DNA from: Nitrososphaeria archaeon
GTDB taxonomy: Archaea; Thermoproteota; Nitrososphaeria; Nitrososphaerales; Nitrososphaeraceae
Assembly: GCA_021324715.1 (NCBI GenBank)
Contig: JAJPIN010000267.1
Location: 1 to 9,986, forward strand
Length of the DNA stretch: 9,986 bases
Direction: 5' to 3'
The position numbers and the translations under genes were made by a program. The notes beneath the pieces were generated by a model that saw only the letters and a list, made by a program, of their open reading frames with translations, had not been told where the DNA came from and ran no database searches. How positions within the stretch are numbered: position 1 is the stretch's first letter; each line of letters starts with the position of its first letter. Shown here one piece after another: positions 5,308 to 9,986 of the stretch.

Positions 5308-6301
5308 TTTCTACCAAAAGAAGAGAATCCTTAATTGATTGTTCATTATCATTAACAGGATTTACTTGTAAAATCGGAAGTGATATTCCGCTTGAAGTAA
5401 ATCGTTTCAATGATTTGATACATTCATCAACCGTACCATAGACTGTTAACGAATCAAGCATTGCATCAGTTACGAACTTACTTATATTCTGGGCGCCATG
5501 TTTCTGATATTCTACGGTTATTTCTCTTACCTCACTTTCGAAACCATGAGAAGCCAAAAATTTGCTGTAATATTTTCCCACTGCAACATAAAAAGCAAGT
5601 GTTTTTGCAGCTCTTAGACGAGCTAAATTTGGATGTTTATTTGATACTGCGGTAATAAAGACAGTACATGTCTCAAAACTTTTCGATTTTCTCGATGTTA
5701 TTGATCCGATGAGTTTCAGGGTTTTTTTTAGCTCGTCGAGAGGACGAAGATACAATATTATCCCGTCCGCTAGATCCGTTGCAAGTCTTATCATTCCTGG
5801 ATTCACTGCTCCAAGAAAAACAGGGATTTTTTTCCTTGACGATCCGTGCATTATCTTGATGTTTTTTAATTTGAAAAATTTTCCATTAAAGTCGATAGTT
5901 TCCCCACTACAAATAACGTTGAAACACTGTATGTATTCTTTCATACGTTTTAATGGGTGTTCAAATTTAATTCCGTGCCAATTTTCAGCAAGAATGGGAG
6001 TGCTTGCTCCAATACCTATTATTGTACGATTTGATGAAATATTGTCCAAAGTGCAAGCTGCCATTGATAGGGTCGCAGGAGTTCTTGAGAACATACTGAC
6101 AATTGAAGTACCTAGTTTGATCCTTTTCGTTAATACAGCTACGGCACCGATCATAACAAAAGCCTCACGACCCCAAGATTCAGGAATCCATATAGAATCT
6201 ACTTGGTCTATCGTATCCAGTCCTCTGGCTATTTTTAAAATGTCCAGGGCCTTAAATAGACTACTTGGATTATATCCTATGTGATGGATATCGTTAGTCA
6301 T
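5300..6301 (-). CDS. Luciferase-like oxidoreductase (F420- or FMN-dependent)
   Basis: A 333-residue bacterial-luciferase-like TIM-barrel oxidoreductase, closest in style to F420-dependent methylene-tetrahydromethanopterin reductase-like proteins. Visible family blocks are IKLGTSIVSMFSRTPATLSM (61-80), the cofactor-side strand GIGASTP (96-102), HPLKRMKEYI (115-124), and IPVFLGAVNPGMIRLATDLA (159-178) followed by DGI. The C-terminal VYGTVDECIKSLKRF (287-301) is the usual closing helix region. Such enzymes transfer hydride from F420H2, or use FMN with oxygen; sequence alone does not decide. Nitrososphaeria generally make F420, which favours it. The start ATG forms a 4-nt ATGA overlap with the stop of the nucleotidyltransferase, and the stop overlaps the thiolase start by 8 nt, so the three are translated as a coupled unit. 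Substrate unknown. Confidence 0.88.
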   Translation of the reverse strand: MTNDIHHIGYNPSSLFKALDILKIARGLDTIDQVDSIWIPESWGREAFVMIGAVAVLTKRIKLGTSIVSMFSRTPATLSMAACTLDNISSNRTIIGIGASTPILAENWHGIKFEHPLKRMKEYIQCFNVICSGETIDFNGKFFKLKNIKIMHGSSRKKIPVFLGAVNPGMIRLATDLADGIILYLRPLDELKKTLKLIGSITSRKSKSFETCTVFITAVSNKHPNLARLRAAKTLAFYVAVGKYYSKFLASHGFESEVREITVEYQKHGAQNISKFVTDAMLDSLTVYGTVDECIKSLKRFTSSGISLPILQVNPVNDNEQSIKDSLLLVENV

Positions 6302-6990
6302 TTTTTAAACAGCTGTTGTATTTCTTTTGAGGCTTCTTCAACATCCTTGTGAGAATCTATTGAACGCCAATAATTATTTGTAAACTTTTTTGCTTTTAAT
6401 TTCTGTTTATTCACTAGCATAGGCAGGGTAAAAGTTTCAAGGTTTCCATTATTTGGCAAGTATTGGAAAATTTCATTTGAGAAGTAGTACACGCCAGCAT
6501 TAATCCATGTGTCCTGAATCAACGGTTTTTCTACAAACCTTGAAACAAGGTCGCCATTTGTTTCTACAATTCCAAATGAACTTTTTAGAGGAACTAGTGC
6601 TAGCGTCATTGATCCTTTTTCAGATATCTTAGATGGATCCAAATCGGTCAATATGTCTCCATTAATTACAAAAAAGCCAGTATCAGTTTTTCCATTTTCA
6701 AGTATTCGATTTTTTGCATTATTTAGGGCACCGCCAGTTCCTAAGGGAACGTTCTCTTCAATATAGCTTATGTTGACCCCAAACTTTGTACCGTCAGCAA
6801 GATGATGCTTTATCTTTTCTTTCAGATGTCCTACAAGTACTATAACATCCTTCATTCCAAATTCTTTCAGCCAATTGACTTGCAGCTCTATAATGGGAAT
6901 GTTATCAATCTCAATCATGGGTTTTGGTCTATCTGACGTTAATGGTCTTAATCTTTTTCCCATGCCACCGGCAAGTATGACTGTTCTCAC
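6298..6990 (-). CDS. Sugar-phosphate nucleotidyltransferase
   Basis: A 230-residue NDP-sugar pyrophosphorylase that activates a sugar-1-phosphate with an NTP. The nucleotide loop is LAGGMGKRLRPLT (6-18), followed by RPKPM (21-25), PLGTGGAL (82-89) for base recognition, NGD (110-112) with the metal-binding Asp112, EKP (154-156), NAGVYYF (164-170) and YWRSID (207-212). Only the catalytic domain is present. There is no left-handed beta-helix or CBS domain, so it resembles short mannose-1-phosphate guanylyl- or glucose-1-phosphate thymidylyltransferase-like enzymes; the exact sugar and nucleotide are not decidable. The start is GTG at 6990: an in-frame TGA lies 12 bases upstream and the nearby ATG is out of frame. 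It begins 69 bp after uL6 on the same strand and overlaps the oxidoreductase by 4 nt. A weak AT-rich box at 7013-7020 may give it a promoter of its own. Confidence 0.9.
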   Translation of the reverse strand: MRTVILAGGMGKRLRPLTSDRPKPMIEIDNIPIIELQVNWLKEFGMKDVIVLVGHLKEKIKHHLADGTKFGVNISYIEENVPLGTGGALNNAKNRILENGKTDTGFFVINGDILTDLDPSKISEKGSMTLALVPLKSSFGIVETNGDLVSRFVEKPLIQDTWINAGVYYFSNEIFQYLPNNGNLETFTLPMLVNKQKLKAKKFTNNYWRSIDSHKDVEEASKEIQQLFKK

Positions 6991-7059
6991 CGTTAGCCAT
7001 CACTTCCACGAAGATTTAAGGTAAAAACCATGTCAAATTTATTAGGCAAAATATAGATG

Positions 7060-7602
7060 TTATTCTCGCGAATAAACGTATATGCCATCAAGGAACACTC
7101 TCTGGTCCTTGTTTTTAACTCTTGTTGAAAGCTCTATATTTGCTGCAGTTTGAGATACATCCTCAAGATTAGGACCAGAAATGATAATATCATCACCCTC
7201 GATGGTCACTTTTGTAGAATCTCCAACTATCTTTGATATTCTTGCCTTTCTCTCGCCAAAAAAATTCTCGACATATACTTTACCATCTTTCACTTTAACA
7301 GTCATGGGAAAATGTGCGAAGACCACTTTCATCTTATACTTGTATCCATTCTGAACCCCTTTGATCATGTTTGTAATAATGCTTTTTGCAGTTTTAGAAA
7401 TAGCGAAATCCTTCCTTCTTCTTCCATAAGGTTGGATTTTTACAATGTTCTTCTCAATCGTTAGAAATGCGGGAAGCTTTGTAAAATCTTTTTTTACAGT
7501 TCCAAGCTTACCCTTCACTGCAATTGTCTTATCATCTGCAGTCACAGAGATGCCTTCCGGTATTTCTAATGTTGAAACATATTCATTAGTAGACATATCC
7601 AA
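7060..7602 (-). CDS. rpl6: Large ribosomal subunit protein uL6
   Basis: uL6 binds 23S rRNA near the sarcin-ricin loop and the factor-binding site. The two-fold L6 repeat is visible: the first half at about 9-85 (LEIPEGISVTADDKTIAVKG) and the second at about 90-165. The archaeal C-terminal signature KDQRVFLDGIYVYSRE is at 165-180. Length (178-180) is typical. The start is ambiguous. TTG at 7602 has a strong Shine-Dalgarno six bases upstream. ATG at 7596 (giving MSTNEY) is the better codon but is 12 bases from that site. Either way the gene overlaps the end of uS8 by 11-17 nt, so translation is coupled. It is the last ribosomal gene of the run; the genes that commonly follow in archaea (L32e, L19e, L18, S5) are absent here. 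Confidence 0.95.
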   Translation of the reverse strand: MDMSTNEYVSTLEIPEGISVTADDKTIAVKGKLGTVKKDFTKLPAFLTIEKNIVKIQPYGRRRKDFAISKTAKSIITNMIKGVQNGYKYKMKVVFAHFPMTVKVKDGKVYVENFFGERKARISKIVGDSTKVTIEGDDIIISGPNLEDVSQTAANIELSTRVKNKDQRVFLDGIYVYSRE

Positions 7603-7978
7603 CTAGAACTCCTCCAATTCCCATCTCCTGTGCCTCATGGTGAGTCATAATGCCTTTGCTGGTTGAAACTATTAGGATGCCCATATTATATGCGGGCAAA
7701 AATTGTCTTTCCCAGTTAAGGTATTGGTTCTTCCGGACACTAAATTTTGGTGTTATTATTCCACACTTGTTTATTTTTGCCAATAGTTGAATCTTGAATT
7801 TGCCAGCTCTTGAATCATCAACCTGTTCAAATTCTCCGATGTATCGGTGTTTCTGCATTACTCTTAGCACCTCACTAGAAAATCTGGAAGATGGACTCAC
7901 TATACATTCCTTTTTTCTTCGAGCTTCATTATTATATAAAGTCGTAAAAAGGTTTGACAGGATATTTATTGCTGGCAT
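7586..7978 (-). CDS. rps8: Small ribosomal subunit protein uS8
   Basis: uS8 binds the central domain of 16S rRNA and is an early assembly protein. The protein starts MPAINILSNLFTTLYNNEAR, the usual archaeal N-terminus, followed by RRKKECIVSPSS (20-31), VMQKHRYIGEFE at about 40-51, and the C-terminal RNA-binding block STSKGIMTHHEAQEMGIGG near 105-123. The 130-residue length is standard. The reading frame is open to a GTG at 7987, but ATG at 7978 is chosen because AGGTGA lies 5 nt upstream of it (the GTG falls within that site) and because family proteins begin at this methionine. The end overlaps uL6. A 17-nt gap separates it from uS14. Confidence 0.96.
   Translation of the reverse strand: MPAINILSNLFTTLYNNEARRKKECIVSPSSRFSSEVLRVMQKHRYIGEFEQVDDSRAGKFKIQLLAKINKCGIITPKFSVRKNQYLNWERQFLPAYNMGILIVSTSKGIMTHHEAQEMGIGGVLVGYVY
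7609..7615 (-). promoter_or_regulatory. Shine-Dalgarno of uL6
   Basis: GGAGGAG on the minus strand, inside the last codons of uS8 (Gly-Gly-Val). It is 6 nt from a TTG at 7602 and 12 nt from an ATG at 7596, so it favours the TTG start. The Gly codons alone could also explain it. Confidence 0.45.
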
Positions 7979-7983
7979 CTTAT

Positions 7984-7989
7984 TCACCT
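7984..7989 (-). promoter_or_regulatory. Shine-Dalgarno deciding the uS8 start
   Basis: AGGTGA on the minus strand, 5 nt before ATG 7978. It overlaps the upstream GTG (7985-7987), ruling that codon out as the likely start. Confidence 0.7.
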
Positions 7990-7995
7990 ATTTTT

Positions 7996-8175
7996 CTATT
8001 CATATTTCTGAAAGCCCAAATTTATTGCTACTTCTCTGAAACACTGTCTGCAGAGCATGATGTTATATGCTTGAATAAGTCCCGAATAACAACCGCATCG
8101 CTTGCACCATCGGGTACCTTTTCCATGGACTCGTTGTTTTCTTCCTGTGACATCATATTCTCGTGGCTTTGGCAT
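7996..8175 (-). CDS. rps14: Small ribosomal subunit protein uS14, zinc-binding form
   Basis: A 59-residue protein of the 30S head, easily missed for its size. Translation from ATG 8175 gives MPKPREYDVTGRKQRVHGKG at the N-terminus, then a zinc finger with Cys24-x2-Cys27 (RWCKRCG) and Cys42-x2-Cys45 (LCRQC), ending INLGFQKYE before TAG at 7996-7998. This is the short zinc-containing S14 (S29e-like) typical of archaea, with all four cysteines intact. It sits exactly where expected, between uL5 and uS8, and its ATG shares one base with the uL5 stop (TAATG). No strong Shine-Dalgarno is seen at normal spacing, so it probably relies on coupling to uL5. Confidence 0.95.
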   Translation of the reverse strand: MPKPREYDVTGRKQRVHGKGTRWCKRCGCYSGLIQAYNIMLCRQCFREVAINLGFQKYE

Positions 8176-8684
8176 TAAATTATTTCAGCTCCGAGATTTT
8201 TGAAATATTCTATCGCCTCATCTTTCGAAATTCTATGGTTCCTTCCCAATTTTTTTGGGTTGCTCTTTTTAATTATTCTATAGCCAGGTCTTGATAATGA
8301 AATGCAGACATTCATTCCAAAAATTCCAATATCAGGATTGTACTTTGCTCCGGGAATGTCTATATGTTCGCTGATCCCTATTGAAATATTTCCATAGGTA
8401 TCAAACGACGATTTTTTCAGTTGATTATTCTTCGCTTGTATTATTCTCTTGGCAAACTCCATTGCCTCTGTATTTCTAAGGGTCACTTTTGCTCCTATTG
8501 GTTCACCTTTATGAATCCCAAAATCTCTTACGTTATCCTTTGCACCGCATTGAGTGGGTTTTCTGGAGGTTAATTCTTCCAATGCATTTTTAGCTCTCTC
8601 TAGCGGCTCGCCAGATTTTCCTACACCTATATTTATTACAACTTTTTCCAAACTAATCAGTTTCATATCGTTGACTTTACTCAT
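8175..8684 (-). CDS. rpl5: Large ribosomal subunit protein uL5
   Basis: uL5 binds 5S rRNA in the central protuberance. Recognisable blocks are LEKVVINIGVGKSGEPLERA (12-31), the TSRKPTQCGAKDNVRDFGIHKGEPIGAKVTLR region (39-70, key residues Arg41, Lys42, Pro43), ISIGISEHIDIPGAKYNPD (100-118) and GIFGMNVCISLSRPGYRI (120-137). The 169 residues match archaeal family members. The ATG at 8684 abuts the stop of eS4 with no gap; AGGTGA at 8693-8698 gives an 8-nt Shine-Dalgarno spacing. Met7 is a later alternative start. The stop overlaps the uS14 start by one base. Confidence 0.97.
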   Translation of the reverse strand: MSKVNDMKLISLEKVVINIGVGKSGEPLERAKNALEELTSRKPTQCGAKDNVRDFGIHKGEPIGAKVTLRNTEAMEFAKRIIQAKNNQLKKSSFDTYGNISIGISEHIDIPGAKYNPDIGIFGMNVCISLSRPGYRIIKKSNPKKLGRNHRISKDEAIEYFKNLGAEII

Positions 8685-9404
8685 TTACTTGCTCACCTGA
8701 ATTAGCGAAGAATCAACCCCAATTGCCATGACAATATCAACTGGTAATTCTACGGTCTTTTCACCCATAGCGACTAATACACGTTTAGGAAGGGAAAACG
8801 ATCCAGTTTTAATTTCTTTAACCTTACCAATATTTCCAGCATTTTCTCCCCGGGTAACAATAACACTGCATCCTTCTTTTAATTGCACATGATTTTTGAT
8901 ACCAAATTCGGGTAAGTTAATCAAACAAGTGTCATTCACATAATACTGTTCTTTACTTTGAAATGTTCTTCCATCATGAAGACAATATTGGTACAGGTTT
9001 TTCTTTAATGCGACTTTAGACTTGACTTTCCCCAATTTTAGATTTTTTTCAGACATATTTATCTTTATTGGAAAAAGCGGAAGTCCATTTGAAGGTACAA
9101 ACCTGTAAAATTCGTTTGATGGCTTTATTTCTAGAGTATCCATCAAGCCGATAGCAAAATTTGGATGGTGAACCATCTTTCCATCTATCGTTATTAATCT
9201 CTTATTTAGCGATCTTTTTACTTCTCGTGTATTTGAGCAAACATGCAAAAGATCCCGTAATACTACTCCAATTGGATAAGAATATTTTCTATTATGTTGA
9301 CCTGGCATAGTATTCAGAATAAACCTTGCACTTTTTCTATTTACTTGCCAGAAGCGTGGCGCAAGTTGTCTTTTTAGTGTCTTATCTCCACCTTTTTTAG
9401 CCAT
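8685..9404 (-). CDS. rps4e: Small ribosomal subunit protein eS4
   Basis: A ribosomal protein found in archaea and eukaryotes but not bacteria, which fixes the domain of this DNA. The N-terminus MAKKGGDKTLKRQLAPRFW (1-19) is the S4e signature. An S4-like RNA-binding domain follows at about 43-94 (PIGVVLRDLLHVCSNTREVK, then ITIDGKMV). The central S4e domain is at about 95-172, and a KOW motif at about 178-203 (GCSVIVTRGENAGNIGKVKE). Length of 239 is normal. ATG at 9404 is 2 nt from the uL24 stop. AGGAG lies 13-14 nt upstream, further than ideal, so coupling to uL24 is likely. Confidence 0.96.
   Translation of the reverse strand: MAKKGGDKTLKRQLAPRFWQVNRKSARFILNTMPGQHNRKYSYPIGVVLRDLLHVCSNTREVKRSLNKRLITIDGKMVHHPNFAIGLMDTLEIKPSNEFYRFVPSNGLPLFPIKINMSEKNLKLGKVKSKVALKKNLYQYCLHDGRTFQSKEQYYVNDTCLINLPEFGIKNHVQLKEGCSVIVTRGENAGNIGKVKEIKTGSFSLPKRVLVAMGEKTVELPVDIVMAIGVDSSLIQVSK
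8693..8698 (-). promoter_or_regulatory. Shine-Dalgarno of uL5
   Basis: AGGTGA on the minus strand, within the last codons of eS4, 8 nt before the uL5 ATG at 8684. Same sequence as the uS8 site. Confidence 0.6.
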
Positions 9405-9406
9405 GA

Positions 9407-9817
9407 CTACTTTTCTTTCTCCTGAACGATTTCTTTTTTAACAGTAGATTTTTTCATTTTCTTTTGATTTGCTGATTTTGGGTTTTTCTCTTTTTTCTTT
9501 CGAGTCCCTTTCATTCGATATTCATCATCTGTATTTAATGAAATAATCTGAACATTTGAAGCATGTATCTGCACCTTGACTTTGCCCCCACGTATTTTTT
9601 CTCTCTGAACCCCCTCAATCGATAGTGTAGATCTTACTGTATTCACTTTCTCAACTTTCCCTTCTATTCCGGCATATTCACCTCTTAATATTCTAACCGT
9701 ATCACCTTTAACGATTCTTATGCTTCTCCTGTTGTGTTGCTCTCTCAAGTTCTCTGATAGGCTAGCTCCCAATAGTTTTTCTCTTTTATGTTTAGAAATA
9801 AGTTTGTAGAGCATCAT
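9407..9817 (-). CDS. rpl24: Large ribosomal subunit protein uL24, with Lys-rich C-terminal tail
   Basis: uL24 initiates 50S assembly and sits near the exit tunnel. The KOW domain is at about 34-62 (IRIVKGDTVRILRGEYAGIEGKVEKV). The archaeal extension follows, with IEGVQREKIRGGKVKVQIHASNV around 67-89. After the family core ends near residue 95, a tail of about 36 residues (101-136) consists mostly of Lys, Glu, Asn and Gln (GTRKKKEKNPKS, KKMKKS) and looks disordered. Two adjacent ATGs (9817 and 9814) are possible starts; GAGGT at 9822-9826 lies 4 nt from the first and 7 nt from the second, so the second may be used. It overlaps neither neighbour but is 7 bp from the uL14 stop. Confidence 0.95.
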   Translation of the reverse strand: MMLYKLISKHKREKLLGASLSENLREQHNRRSIRIVKGDTVRILRGEYAGIEGKVEKVNTVRSTLSIEGVQREKIRGGKVKVQIHASNVQIISLNTDDEYRMKGTRKKKEKNPKSANQKKMKKSTVKKEIVQEKEK

Positions 9818-9821
9818 TATT

Positions 9822-9826
9822 ACCTC
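9822..9826 (-). promoter_or_regulatory. Shine-Dalgarno of uL24 overlapping the uL14 stop
   Basis: GAGGT on the minus strand overlaps the TGA stop of uL14 (9825-9827). It is spaced 4 nt from ATG 9817 and 7 nt from ATG 9814. Confidence 0.55.
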
Positions 9827-9986
9827 ATATTATCATTGATGCCAAATTTGCGATTCTGGGCCACTTTTCTGCAGCCTCAGCAGCAACCGGTCCTTTTATG
9901 TCACTTCCCTTTATCTCCCCTTCTGGTGTAACAAGGACTGCGGCGTTATCTTCAAATGATAACCGGATACCATTTAGTCTCCTTAT
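9825..9986 (-). CDS. rpl14: Large ribosomal subunit protein uL14, C-terminal part (cut by window end)
   Basis: The last 53 codons of uL14 plus TGA, reading IRRLNGIRLSFEDNAAVLVT at the cut end, then PEGEIKGSDIKGPVAAEAAE (21-40) and KWPRIANLASMII. The block around EIKGSDIKGPVAAEAAEKWPRIA is the universal L14 C-terminus, ending in the hydrophobic ASMII typical of archaea. The N-terminus lies beyond 9986. It fits as the gene preceding uL24 in the archaeal spc order. Confidence 0.95.
   Translation of the reverse strand: MRRLNGIRLSFEDNAAVLVTPEGEIKGSDIKGPVAAEAAEKWPRIANLASMII

Noticed and set aside
5709..6284. Plus-strand reading frame of 191 codons opposite the luciferase-like gene
   Set aside because: It is antisense to an unmistakable oxidoreductase with conserved blocks; long antisense frames are common by chance in such a gene.
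1..9986. Looked for CRISPR arrays, toxin-antitoxin pairs, insertion-sequence ends and defence genes
   Set aside because: No spaced direct-repeat array, no paired small toxin/antitoxin genes and no transposase were seen; the serine recombinase is the only mobility-related gene.

Overview
The window is archaeal and most likely from an ammonia-oxidising archaeon (Nitrososphaeria/Thaumarchaeota). The right third carries the archaeal ribosomal order uL14-uL24-eS4-uL5-uS14-uS8-uL6, and eS4 (rps4e) occurs only in archaea and eukaryotes. A tRNA gene in the middle is interrupted by a short intron that folds into an archaeal bulge-helix-bulge splice motif. The DNA is AT-rich. A low-GC soil lineage such as Nitrosocosmicus would fit, but the genus is a guess.

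Layout from left to right: a roughly 430-base stretch without a gene that contains several palindromes; a small serine recombinase (+); bioA for biotin synthesis (-), convergent with it; a divergent intergenic region; a four-helix membrane protein of unknown function (+); tRNA-Asn(GUU) with a 29-nt intron at a non-canonical position (+); an unknown 119-residue protein (-); and then a long minus-strand run. In its transcription direction, from high to low coordinates, that run reads uL14 (cut by the window end), uL24, eS4, uL5, uS14, uS8, uL6, then a sugar-phosphate nucleotidyltransferase, a luciferase-like F420/flavin oxidoreductase, an SCP-x-type thiolase, and a DUF35 zinc-ribbon/OB protein. 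The uS14 gene (59 codons) and the intron-containing tRNA are small features recovered by reading the sequence directly.

The ribosomal genes are packed with gaps or overlaps of a few bases, and several have clear Shine-Dalgarno sequences (AGGTGA, GAGGT, GGAGGAG). The metabolic genes behind uL6 are also coupled: the nucleotidyltransferase and oxidoreductase share an ATGA overlap, and the oxidoreductase and thiolase overlap by 8 nt. Thiolase plus DUF35 is a known partnership in acyl-CoA chemistry. The added nucleotidyltransferase and F420/FMN-type enzyme suggest a pathway whose substrate cannot be read from sequence. Several apparently monocistronic genes instead have an AT-rich TATA-like box 22-33 bases before the start and no Shine-Dalgarno, as expected for leaderless archaeal transcripts.

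The points most worth following up are the tRNA-Asn intron, the four-gene metabolic cassette directly behind a shortened ribosomal cluster, a TTGACCTAA-type motif that occurs three times in intergenic DNA, and the palindromes in front of the orphan recombinase.
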